This document shows positions 42,051 to 49,961 of a stretch of 61,940 bases of DNA, one piece after another. The number at the start of each line of letters is the position of its first letter. The first letter of the stretch is position 1. The DNA is from a virus, in the IMG/VR virus record IMGVR_UViG_3300007510_001184, positions 1 to 61,940 of that record; one strand, written 5' to 3'. A program made the translations under genes and the position numbers. The notes under the pieces were generated by a model. The model searched no databases. It saw only the letters and a program-made list of their open reading frames with translations, and had not been told where the DNA came from.

Positions 42051-42866
42051 ATGTCCCTAACACACTATTTTGAAACAATAAAAGATATTCCTCCACTATC
42101 TAAAGAAGAGGAACATTTGCTCTTTGTGAAAGCAAAGGCTGGTAACGAACGAGCAAAAGAAAAGATAATTCGTTCCAATTTACGATTTGTGGTTAGTATT
42201 GCAAAACAATACCAAGGACAAGGCATACCTTTAGAAGACTTAATTGGTGAAGGCAATTATGGATTAATGAAGGCTTATGAAAACTTTGATATAGATCGCA
42301 ACATTAAATTCATAACTTACGCAGTCTGGTGGATTAGACAATCAATAATCAATTGTATTCATGAACTGTCCCGATTAATAAGATTACCTGCTAATAAAAT
42401 TTCACTTGTTGGAAAAATCAACAAGATAAAAGTTGAGCTTGAGCAGGATGTGGGACGACCGCCTACAATTGAAGAATTGTACCAAGAATTAAGTAAGCAC
42501 GGCATTTATGACACACTGGATAACTTATTATTTACTTATGTGGATATAGATAAACCCCATGAACAAACTAATAAAACTATTCATGAAATAATGCCTAGTG
42601 ATGATGCACCACCATCTAAAGATCTTGAAGATCAATACCTATCAAAAGATATAGACGATGTTCTAAGTGAGTTCACAGAACGTGAGCAAGAAATAATTAA
42701 AATGTATTTCGGAATTGGTGAAATGCGAGGACACACATTAGAAGAAATCGGGATTGATTTAGGATTAACTAGAGAACGAATACGACAAATAAAGAAAGCT
42801 GTAATTGAGAAATTACAGAAAAAACATCGGGCTTCACGCCTAGAAATGCATATAGAAGACGATTAA
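42051..42866 (+). CDS. Sigma-70 family RNA polymerase sigma factor
   Basis: 271 aa with regions 1.2 (PPLSKEEEHLLFVKAKAGN), 2 (NLRFVVSIAKQYQGQGIPLE, then GLMKAYENFDI and ITYAVWWIRQSI, about 44-100), 3 (GRPPTIEELYQEL) and 4 (FTEREQEIIKMYFGI, TLEEIGIDLGLTRERIRQIK, about 212-255). It is a complete group-2-like factor that should bind both -10 and -35 elements. It may read the TTGACA/TATATT promoters seen here or the TTTTnGGTATAAGAA motif. Its stop shares one base with the DNA polymerase start, so both are made from one message. Confidence 0.92.
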   Translation: MSLTHYFETIKDIPPLSKEEEHLLFVKAKAGNERAKEKIIRSNLRFVVSIAKQYQGQGIPLEDLIGEGNYGLMKAYENFDIDRNIKFITYAVWWIRQSIINCIHELSRLIRLPANKISLVGKINKIKVELEQDVGRPPTIEELYQELSKHGIYDTLDNLLFTYVDIDKPHEQTNKTIHEIMPSDDAPPSKDLEDQYLSKDIDDVLSEFTEREQEIIKMYFGIGEMRGHTLEEIGIDLGLTRERIRQIKKAVIEKLQKKHRASRLEMHIEDD

Positions 42867-44635
42867 TGGATTATTACATTACAACAAAAGAACAACTTAA
42901 AGAAGTACTTAGCTTTATTAAAAATCAGTCGCTATTAGCGTATGATGTAGAGGCTACTGGACTAGATCCATTAACCGACAAAGTTTTATTAATACAAATT
43001 GGCAATGCGCATAAACAATTTGTATTAGATGTCTTTAAATTAGGTCCTGAATTAATAAAGCTTATTTTAGAGAAATTAAATTCTGAAGACATTGTTAAAA
43101 TCATGCATAATTCTAAGTATGATTTTCAAATGACCCTTACAAACTTTGGAGTAGAAATAAACCCTTTAGCAGATACCATGCTAGCAGATTTACTCCTCTC
43201 ACAAGGTAAGAGACAGAACAAACATAGCTTAGATGTTGTGCTAGATAAGTATATTGGGGTCTCTATAAGCAAAGAAGAGCAAAGCTCTTTTGCAGGTATG
43301 AAATTAGGAGATCCTTTTACTGAGGAACAATTAGAATATGCAAGAGAAGACACTGAACATTTAATACCACTATTCACGCACCTGACAACATTATTAAAAG
43401 AACGTGATATGTATAATTTAGCTCAATTAGAGTATAACACAGTCAGAGCCACCTCAGCTTTAGAGCTAAACGGTATTCATGTTGACACTGAAAAATGGAA
43501 GGCCCTAAAAGTTGTCGCACAGAAAAAGGTTGATGAGTACAAAGCCGAACTAGATGGGCATCTAAAGCCTTACTGTGAAACTGATATGTTTGGGGTAGTT
43601 ACTCTTAATCTTAACTCTCCAAAACAACTATTACCAGTTCTAAAAAAGTTAACAGGTAAAGATGATCTTAAAGGTACATCTGAACCTGTACTAAAAAATA
43701 TTAAACACCCTGCAATTACAGCTCTATTAAATTATCGCAGCCAAGCCAAACTTGTGTCTACTTATGGCGAAGAATTTTTAAATCAACATCTAAAAACTCC
43801 TTCTAATAGACTACACTCTTCATTCTGGCAATTAGGTGGAACTGAGACTGGGCGCTATTCTAGTGACAAACCCAATCTCCAAAATATCCCAGGTGAGGCA
43901 GTTTATAGAGCTGCCTTTACAGCCAAGAATAAAGATTATCGTATTATATCAGCTGATTTTTCTAACCAAGAATTACGACTGCTTATCCACCTAAGTAGAG
44001 AGCCAAAATTCTTAAAGTGGTTAGAAGAGAGGAAAGACTTACACAGTATGTCAGCTAGTTTAGTATTTGATGTCCCGTATGAAGAAGTAACTAAGGTGCA
44101 ACGAGGCGCTGCCAAAAGTATTACTTTCGGGAATATGTATGGAATGGGGCCAGGCAAATTAGCTAATCAATTAAACATTCCATTTAAGGAAGCAAAGCAG
44201 TTACAGTACAACTACTTCCGAAATTTCCCACGCATTAAAGCGTTGATGAAGTCGTTTGCTGCAGAGGCCCTAAGTAAAAATTATGCCTATAGTCCATTAG
44301 ACCACAGGCGAGAAGATTTATCAAATCTTGATTTTGATAATGGAAAAAGTAGGCGTCATGCAGAAAATATTGCAAAAAACTTTCCTTTCCAAGGAGCAGG
44401 TGCAAGTATTACTAAACTCGCACTCTACAAAGTTTATGACGCACTTAAAGAAGTAAAACTTGATGCATATTTGGTTAATGTAGTTCATGACGAAATATTA
44501 GTTGAAGTACATAAAGATCATGCTGAGCAAGCAGCACAAATAGTTCAAGAAGAAATGGTCAAGGCGTTTAATCACTTTGCGCCTGACATTAAAATGGAAG
44601 TTAAACCGGAAATAGACCACCATTGGGTACACTAA
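42866..44635 (+). CDS. polA: Family A DNA polymerase with 3'-5' exonuclease
   Basis: 589 aa. Exonuclease: AYDVEATG (Asp27, Glu29), NSKYDFQM (Asp86) and YAREDTEH (Tyr158, Asp162). Polymerase: GGTETGRYSSDKPNLQNIP, motif A ADFSNQELRLL (Asp364), motif B RGAAKSITFGNMYG (Arg413, Lys417, Phe421, Tyr425) and motif C VVHDE (541-543). It lacks the 5' nuclease domain of bacterial Pol I, as usual in phages. This is the replicative polymerase, working with the PrimPol-helicase at 17348. It overlaps the last gene of the operon by 13 bases. Confidence 0.96.
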   Translation: MDYYITTKEQLKEVLSFIKNQSLLAYDVEATGLDPLTDKVLLIQIGNAHKQFVLDVFKLGPELIKLILEKLNSEDIVKIMHNSKYDFQMTLTNFGVEINPLADTMLADLLLSQGKRQNKHSLDVVLDKYIGVSISKEEQSSFAGMKLGDPFTEEQLEYAREDTEHLIPLFTHLTTLLKERDMYNLAQLEYNTVRATSALELNGIHVDTEKWKALKVVAQKKVDEYKAELDGHLKPYCETDMFGVVTLNLNSPKQLLPVLKKLTGKDDLKGTSEPVLKNIKHPAITALLNYRSQAKLVSTYGEEFLNQHLKTPSNRLHSSFWQLGGTETGRYSSDKPNLQNIPGEAVYRAAFTAKNKDYRIISADFSNQELRLLIHLSREPKFLKWLEERKDLHSMSASLVFDVPYEEVTKVQRGAAKSITFGNMYGMGPGKLANQLNIPFKEAKQLQYNYFRNFPRIKALMKSFAAEALSKNYAYSPLDHRREDLSNLDFDNGKSRRHAENIAKNFPFQGAGASITKLALYKVYDALKEVKLDAYLVNVVHDEILVEVHKDHAEQAAQIVQEEMVKAFNHFAPDIKMEVKPEIDHHWVH

Positions 44636-44940
44636 ATTTAATAGAAAAAGATGTTGATGAAACTCTAGGTCACTTTGAAACAGAGTTAATTGCACTATAT
44701 AAATTAGCTAAATCTAAAAACCATGATTATGGAGCTGACAACATCGGGGCACTGGGTGCAAAAGGGTGTTACGTTAGAATTTGGGACAAAGTCTCTAGAC
44801 TTAAGACTTTGCTATGGGATGAAAATCGCCCTGCCATCCCAGATGAAAAAATTATTGACACTCTCGAAGACTTGGCAAATTACGCAGTAATAACACTATT
44901 ATTGCTCGAAGACAAATGGGGAAAACCTGATACTTTTTAG
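44623..44940 (+). CDS. Nucleotide-modification-associated protein (DUF1599-like)
   Basis: 105 aa, TTG start within the polymerase gene. Seen: KNHDYGADNIGALGAKGCYVRI, DKVSRLKTLLW and IIDTLEDLANYAVITLLLLEDKWG. This pattern matches the DUF1599 group (nucleotide modification associated domain 1), helical proteins found in phages and thought to act on or bind nucleotides, somewhat like all-alpha pyrophosphatases. It ends the plus-strand gene block. A structured intergenic region follows. Confidence 0.75.
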   Translation: MGTLNLIEKDVDETLGHFETELIALYKLAKSKNHDYGADNIGALGAKGCYVRIWDKVSRLKTLLWDENRPAIPDEKIIDTLEDLANYAVITLLLLEDKWGKPDTF

Positions 44941-44949
44941 GTATAAGAA
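44934..44949 (+). promoter_or_regulatory. Phage promoter-like motif, copy 3
   Basis: TTTTTAGGTATAAGAA, spanning the stop of the DUF1599-like gene. The expected transcription start (about 44954) falls at the first strand of the stem that closes the structured RNA candidate. Confidence 0.5.
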
Positions 44950-44952
44950 TCT

Positions 44953-45095
44953 TGAGGTAGTATGATGCTGACTTACGTACGGAGTTAATAGCCCGTGCCC
45001 TCGGCGGGATGTTGCAGCATCCTGGGCCGTAATGAAGCCTCTCTGCTGCCTCACCAATGAAAAGCCCACCCTAGGAGTACTAGGGTGGGCTAATT
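44953..45095 (+). ncRNA. Candidate structured small RNA
   Basis: No reading frame is present. From the predicted start, TGAGGTAG (44953-44960) pairs with CTGCCTCA (45046-45053), closing about 100 nt. Inside, GCCC can pair with GGGC, and GGATGT-TGCA-GCATCC forms a hairpin (45008-45023). GATGCTG (44964-44970) competes for CAGCATC (45015-45021), so two folds are possible. The span ends in the terminator hairpin at 45063-45091. A closing stem, large bubble and inner hairpin recall 6S-type RNA, but no sequence match was recognised. Confidence 0.45.
45063..45091 (-). terminator. Terminator between converging gene blocks
   Basis: AGCCCACCCTA and TAGGGTGGGCT form a perfect 11-bp stem with a 7-base loop. 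In the minus direction it is followed by TTTTCA, so it ends the tail operon after the tube gene. In the plus direction the tail is AATTCTT, weaker but usable for the small RNA. Confidence 0.8.
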
Positions 45096-45121
45096 CTTAA
45101 ATAAATTCTTTCTAGCTTAAA

Positions 45122-45802
45122 TTATAGAGATCCGCCGTAAGTTTTTAAACCAATCTTAGTATCTAATTCGATCGGAACAATCTTCGAAGCTCTTAAGCCT
45201 GAATTTTCAAGAACAACAGTTTGATTAGCTTGTACAGTGAATTGGTGATTCTGAATATAACACTCTTCCAGATAGAACCCACCATAGTTCTCTTCCTCCT
45301 GATCCTTGATTACGAAACCAAGTCCTAAAGGATAGTTAAAGAACTGAGACGCCAGGTTAATGAAGAACTCACCGCGAGCGGAAGGGTCTTCTTCATCCGG
45401 GTCATAAGGCCATCCAGGAATTTCGTCCATATCAGCAGAAGCGGGCCAGCCGCTTCCATCCTCTCCACCAAGAAGATCACTCATTTGGTACATAGCCTTT
45501 AATAAAGACTGACCATCAAACATAACTCGTGTGAGTCCTGCCTGAATAAAGGTTCTTCCGGGAACAAAGAAAGGTTTACGAGAACCAATTTCCCATAATT
45601 GCTGCATCTGTTTATTCTGTGTTACTGTTGCATTTTCTACTAGTCCAATTGGAATCAGTGTAGACTGTACTGTCGACATATCCAACACAGGAGGACCAGC
45701 TAATACAACAATAGATTCGGAAGATACTAAGTTATCAACAGAACCAAGGTCCTGGACAGCTTCTTCCTTAAAATTCCACTGATCTAAAGTTTTTTGAGCC
45801 AT
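45122..45802 (-). CDS. Tail tube protein
   Basis: 226 aa. It is directly after the sheath gene (12-base gap, with GGGAGGAATG as ribosome site), the normal order for myoviruses. The segment STLIPIGLVENATVTQNKQM, then WEIGSRKPFFVPGRTFIQAG (about 55-95) fits tube proteins that bind origin and pore of the tail. The C-terminal part is strand-rich (FTVQANQTVVLENSGLRASK). It is probably the most abundant tail protein besides sheath. It is the last gene before the convergent terminator. Confidence 0.85.
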   Translation of the reverse strand: MAQKTLDQWNFKEEAVQDLGSVDNLVSSESIVVLAGPPVLDMSTVQSTLIPIGLVENATVTQNKQMQQLWEIGSRKPFFVPGRTFIQAGLTRVMFDGQSLLKAMYQMSDLLGGEDGSGWPASADMDEIPGWPYDPDEEDPSARGEFFINLASQFFNYPLGLGFVIKDQEEENYGGFYLEECYIQNHQFTVQANQTVVLENSGLRASKIVPIELDTKIGLKTYGGSL

Positions 45803-45814
45803 TTACATTCCTCC

Positions 45815-47503
45815 CTAGAATATTAATTGGATCTTAATGTAGTTGACAGGATACTTAACAAGTACTGTAACTTCAACCAGAATAGTGTCTGGCTGTACAG
45901 GGTCTTGAATTACACTTTCAACTCGGAAGTCGTTTAAGTGTCCCTCACGTACTAACCAACGTCCTTGACCAACAAGAATACCGTTGATTAAACGTAAGAA
46001 AGCAGGAGTTATAGTATACCGGCCAATGTACGGTCTTAGTCCATTTCGAATAAATTTTGAAGTAAAATCTAATGCTTTAGTAACAGATAGTTCGCGTTTT
46101 GCAATAGAACTTACATCTGTTGACATCTGATGCCTTGACACAATTGGAGCGGTTGGCGCCGCTTGTGTCATTATATATGTACCACCTTCAGCCATAGTGT
46201 TCAGATTTTCTTCAGAGAAGTAATCCTGGGATCCGTGGGTCTTTAACAGACCAGCAACGGGAACATTAGTCAGTGGCTGTGAAGGTTCTTCTCCAGCAAC
46301 CTGTCCTGCAATACAAGCACCATAGTAAAAACCAGGTACAGGTACAAGAACAGACAACTCATCAATACCGTTATTCAACATGTTAGTAACCATAGCCGTA
46401 GTAATATTATCATTCTTCCAGTACTTAGTACCGTCAGCAAGAGTAATATTGGCCGTGAATTTAGCATAAGCGTTCCAATCCGTAAACGTAATATCTACGA
46501 ATGAATCGAAAGATGCCTGAATCCATTCAGGGTAAATAGTTGAAATATGACGAGTTTCCTGAACGTAAGCAACGTCAGGATGAGTAGAGAATAAACGTCT
46601 GTAACCGTAAGCAAAGTTTCGAGCTTTAATCTCTTCAGATGTTAATAGTTTATTAACATCTGTTTGCTGATAATCGTTTGAATCCGGAATTTCAAGGTTT
46701 ACAATACCAATTCTCTCATGTTTATTAATAGCCTCAGACTGCTCATTAACGTGGTTAGCTAATGTTGCAGCAAAACTAGGCCAATTACTTTCCATAGGAG
46801 CAATTGCATAAATCTCGTGTGGTTCTAACTCATCAAGAGCTGAAGCGTAATCTTCAGGCTCAAGGCCACCACTATCCGAAGCAACGCCATAGATATTAAT
46901 AGAAACAGACCCATTAGCCTGTGCTAGGTAAGTACCAAAAGCTAAAGGATTCCAAGAAACAATTTCGCCAATTGTGGTACGGATATCAGAAATACGTTCA
47001 ATAGATCTTAAAACATTAAGATCCGTTTTAAGTGAACGGTATCCAACACTAGCCTTGGCTCGTGGAATTACATAGTCTTCATCTGCACCAATAAAGTCGG
47101 CAGGAAGAGAAACTCCACTTGAAATTGTCACTGTATTTGCTGTCGTATCTACTTCGATGTTTGCATCAGCAGTGCTTATATCATTTCCATCAGTTTCAGA
47201 CGCATTATAATGGTACGTATAGCCAGCATACTCACCAGATGTAACATATAAGTCTACAATAACGAGTTTTCCATCGTCAGCATTACTTATATCATAGTAG
47301 TCAGCGTCATATCCAGATAGAGCAATAACTAAATCACCATCACCTGCTACAAATTCCGTAGCATACTCTGAATCGTCCAAAGTCGGATCTTGCCAGTGAA
47401 ATCCTGCCCCCAGGATTAACGCTTCAAGATCTGGAGCAATCAGAACAGGAGTGATACTAGCTTGTATCTGGGTAATCTCAACGCCTGGTTTGACGTACGC
47501 CAT
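45815..47503 (-). CDS. Tail sheath protein
   Basis: 562 aa. The start (VKPGVEITQIQASITPVLIA) is the typical sheath N-terminus, the handle to neighbouring subunits. A variable outer region with many Asp/Thr follows (about 40-170). The conserved C-terminal domain has VTKALDFTSKFIRNGLRPYIG, then TPAFLRLINGILVGQGRWLV and a last strand VEVTVLVKYPVNYIKIQLIF. The contractile sheath drives tail-tube penetration. A strong site GGAGGAAATGT precedes the ATG. Confidence 0.92.
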   Translation of the reverse strand: MAYVKPGVEITQIQASITPVLIAPDLEALILGAGFHWQDPTLDDSEYATEFVAGDGDLVIALSGYDADYYDISNADDGKLVIVDLYVTSGEYAGYTYHYNASETDGNDISTADANIEVDTTANTVTISSGVSLPADFIGADEDYVIPRAKASVGYRSLKTDLNVLRSIERISDIRTTIGEIVSWNPLAFGTYLAQANGSVSINIYGVASDSGGLEPEDYASALDELEPHEIYAIAPMESNWPSFAATLANHVNEQSEAINKHERIGIVNLEIPDSNDYQQTDVNKLLTSEEIKARNFAYGYRRLFSTHPDVAYVQETRHISTIYPEWIQASFDSFVDITFTDWNAYAKFTANITLADGTKYWKNDNITTAMVTNMLNNGIDELSVLVPVPGFYYGACIAGQVAGEEPSQPLTNVPVAGLLKTHGSQDYFSEENLNTMAEGGTYIMTQAAPTAPIVSRHQMSTDVSSIAKRELSVTKALDFTSKFIRNGLRPYIGRYTITPAFLRLINGILVGQGRWLVREGHLNDFRVESVIQDPVQPDTILVEVTVLVKYPVNYIKIQLIF

Positions 47504-47551
47504 ACATTTCCTCCATTATTAATGTTTTACAACAGGAGCACCCGATTAAAA

Positions 47552-48415
47552 TTATTTTAATTTGGTTAGTTGTTTTTTAAAGCCTAGATCGTCTAGACTT
47601 GCTTGTTTGTTCATGCTCGTTAAAAATTTTCCACTGTCTACAACTATTTTGCCAATTAACGCTGTTCCAGTAAATTTAGGAGCAGCTGACCACAGTACTG
47701 TTTCTTTTAGAGCTTTGTTTCGACGTTGGTTCATGGTAAGTGGGTTACCATGTTGGTCTTTCTTAAAAAGTAATTCTTGAGCTCCAAAACCAGGTCCAGA
47801 AAAACCGAGAGCAACAGTTTTTCCACCTACATTACGTTTTACAATCGCATCACCCTTTGATGTAAAACCTAATACTTTTCTCTCTTTGCCTAACTTAGGC
47901 TTAAAAAATGTCTGTCCACCACGTTCATAAAGCTGTGGTTTTTTACCAGTAGCCTTAGAAATGCTAATAGTTTTTTTGTCTATGTGGCGGCCAAAATCTT
48001 TAGCGAATCTGAAAGGATTACGGGTTGCATAAGCAACTTCACCAATACCCTTTTGTAAGAAACGAATTGGAGCACCCGTTATACTACCTTTAGATCTCTC
48101 TGCTAATCGTCCTGCACGTTGTGCCTTAGCAAAAGTATTCACACGCGAACTTGCGCGAGGGCCAACATTATAACTATTGCGTCCCCACTTAGCTACACCC
48201 TTATAACCAAACTTGCGTGCTTGTGATAAAGCAGATCGATACGAAGCTACAAAACCAGTACCGCCCCTGCCCAATCCTTTAGCACCTTTAAATCCCTTAT
48301 ACGCACTTTCACCAACATCCGTGGCTTTACCAACATTGCGTAATTTACCAAGATGCTTAAGTAAAGGCGCTAAACGAGCTAAAATTGCAGAATAAGCTTG
48401 TTTCTCTAAGGCCAT
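47552..48415 (-). CDS. Unrecognised very basic 287-aa virion-module protein
   Basis: 287 aa, unusually rich in Lys, Arg and Gly (for example GAKGLGRGGTGFVASYRSAL and the LYERGGQTFFKPKLGKERKV region). No family was recognised. It overlaps the previous gene by 10 bases and lies between a neck-type protein and the sheath. Its charge suggests contact with DNA or with an acidic virion partner. It begins EKQAYS and ends with KQASLDD, matching the K-x-A motif common in the head proteins of this phage. Confidence 0.55.
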   Translation of the reverse strand: MALEKQAYSAILARLAPLLKHLGKLRNVGKATDVGESAYKGFKGAKGLGRGGTGFVASYRSALSQARKFGYKGVAKWGRNSYNVGPRASSRVNTFAKAQRAGRLAERSKGSITGAPIRFLQKGIGEVAYATRNPFRFAKDFGRHIDKKTISISKATGKKPQLYERGGQTFFKPKLGKERKVLGFTSKGDAIVKRNVGGKTVALGFSGPGFGAQELLFKKDQHGNPLTMNQRRNKALKETVLWSAAPKFTGTALIGKIVVDSGKFLTSMNKQASLDDLGFKKQLTKLK

Positions 48416-49395
48416 ATACCACTCACTACTGTTTCTTCTTCAATCCCACTATTTAAAATATCTGTTGTTACCCAAATATCACGAACAATTTTATAATAAC
48501 CGTATGCACGAGTACTTAAATTAAACTCATAATTTTCGCCGTCTTCATCAACCTGCGATGACACATCATCCACAACTTGTTCGAGTGTAATTAAGTTTGC
48601 ATAGGTCGCAATAATTTCAGTTCCATCTGGTGGAATCGTTCTAAATACAAGTGTGTCATAATCTAAACCACTTGCAGCAGGAGAAACTCTATAATGAATT
48701 CCTTCATAAATTGTTTCATCATCATAAGTTACAACCATGTCATAAGTTTTCATTGATGATGTAACAGTTCGTTGAGCAGAATATTGTAAAGTAACCGGTA
48801 CTACTTCTAACTCAATACCAGAATTTGAACGAACAATTCCTTCTTCACCCATAGTAATTCCATGAATCATATGGATTCCGTGCTTTTTAATTTCAGCTTT
48901 AAAGACTGTTAAAGCCATGAACAATTCATTCGCAACTTCTTCAGCTTGTAAGCCATTACGGGAGATACAATTAAAGGTTACTGTACCTTCAATTAAATCT
49001 TTGTATTCTTGTCGAGATAAATCAGTATCCGTTAGAGCGCCTTCAAGTGTCTCGATACCATCAGGAAACATAAAATCTTTTTTAGTTTCACCAATACCTT
49101 TTTGACCAGCGACCATTGCCCAACGATGAGCACCCCTCGATAGTATAACTCCTGGCTTTGTATCTAAAACCTCTAATTCAATAGCATTCTTATCAGCAAC
49201 AATTAATTTAGTTGTTCGTAAATCAGAGTTCCAAGTAAATCGAATATGATTTTCAAAATACTTTTGAGCAAAACTAATAAAAATCTTTTTAATGTCTAAA
49301 ACAGCATTATTCGTCTGTTTATAAACTGAAGTTTCTAGCCAGTCTCCATCAGGAGCAGAGTCTCCGCCATACCAGTAATCATAAGTTCGTGGCAT
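48406..49395 (-). CDS. Probable neck or tail-completion protein
   Basis: 329 aa, unrecognised at family level. The middle has mixed strand/helix character (LEVLDTKPGVILSRGAHRWA; EGTVTFNCISRNGLQAEEVA; ELFMALTVFKAEIKKHGIHM), like tail-terminator proteins that cap the tube; the C-terminal third is beta-rich. Position between the 55-aa gene and the basic protein, upstream of sheath and tube, supports a neck or connector role. Confidence in the exact role is low. Confidence 0.5.
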   Translation of the reverse strand: MPRTYDYWYGGDSAPDGDWLETSVYKQTNNAVLDIKKIFISFAQKYFENHIRFTWNSDLRTTKLIVADKNAIELEVLDTKPGVILSRGAHRWAMVAGQKGIGETKKDFMFPDGIETLEGALTDTDLSRQEYKDLIEGTVTFNCISRNGLQAEEVANELFMALTVFKAEIKKHGIHMIHGITMGEEGIVRSNSGIELEVVPVTLQYSAQRTVTSSMKTYDMVVTYDDETIYEGIHYRVSPAASGLDYDTLVFRTIPPDGTEIIATYANLITLEQVVDDVSSQVDEDGENYEFNLSTRAYGYYKIVRDIWVTTDILNSGIEEETVVSGIWP

Positions 49396-49396
49396 A

Positions 49397-49564
49397 TTAG
49401 ATACCCTTTATGCGTTTAGTCAGAGATATATCCTTATTTAAAAAAGTATGAAGAGAATCTTTATCTCTATAATTATCCAAAACCTCCCGAACTATTTGGT
49501 CTTCGGTAGGTTCTTCCGTTCTTCTATTCAAATCTTCTTCGGGAGGAAAGGGTATAAGTCTCAT
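49397..49564 (-). CDS. Small 55-aa protein with leaderless promoter
   Basis: 55 codons from ATG at 49564 to TAA at 49397, filling the gap before the neck-type gene (1 base between them). Begins MRLIPFPPEEDLNRRTEEP; very charged. A TTGACA-17-TATATT promoter ends 6 bases before the ATG, so the predicted transcript starts at the A of the ATG. No family recognised. It may be a short regulator or simply a leader peptide that couples translation into the following gene. Confidence 0.6.
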   Translation of the reverse strand: MRLIPFPPEEDLNRRTEEPTEDQIVREVLDNYRDKDSLHTFLNKDISLTKRIKGI

Positions 49565-49570
49565 GTTAGT

Positions 49571-49599
49571 AATATACTTTAAGTTACAGATTTTGTCAA
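49571..49599 (-). promoter_or_regulatory. Sigma-70-like promoter, leaderless geometry
   Basis: Minus strand: TTGACA, 17-base spacer, TATATT, then ACTAAC and ATG (49564). Seven bases after the -10 element is the A of the ATG. It drives the 55-aa gene and probably the neck, sheath and tube genes. Confidence 0.7.
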
Positions 49600-49611
49600 G
49601 TTTTAATTAAA

Positions 49612-49953
49612 TCACTTAGCTGTGAATACAAATACTGGTACCGTTACCATTTCGAATCCAATAGACACTCCAGGATCAGCAAGCGCCATAATCCTATCTT
49701 TAACTCTTATCGCTTTTGCCTGATCAGAGCAATAAGCAGTAAACACCTTAGCTCTACCCATCCACGCTTCACCGCCGACACCAGAAGCCCCTTGGGCCTC
49801 GTGTATGTAGTAGGCGTCCACGAGATTAAGGGTACCAGTCCCAAACTCATTAAGGATAGAGTCCGTAATTGGAAATGGGTTTGCATCAACAGAGTCAGTT
49901 TTTGGGTCGAGCTTCTTAGCGTGGAAGTACGCTGTTATTTTTATTCTATCCAT
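49612..49953 (-). CDS. Unrecognised 113-aa protein after the tail fibre
   Basis: 113 aa, not recognised. Strand-rich N-terminus (DRIKITAYFHAKKLD), a Gly-rich middle (EAQGASGVGGEAWMG), and a C-terminal strand (FEMVTVPVFVFTAK). It follows the tail fibre by 8 bases and shares that gene's higher GC at its 3' half. It could be a fibre chaperone or a small virion protein. Evidence is only positional. Confidence 0.5.
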   Translation of the reverse strand: MDRIKITAYFHAKKLDPKTDSVDANPFPITDSILNEFGTGTLNLVDAYYIHEAQGASGVGGEAWMGRAKVFTAYCSDQAKAIRVKDRIMALADPGVSIGFEMVTVPVFVFTAK

Positions 49954-49961
49954 AATTACTC

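Noticed and set aside
44953-45095. Identification of the structured region as 6S RNA or tmRNA
   Set aside because: No diagnostic sequence of either was found; only the general shape is similar.
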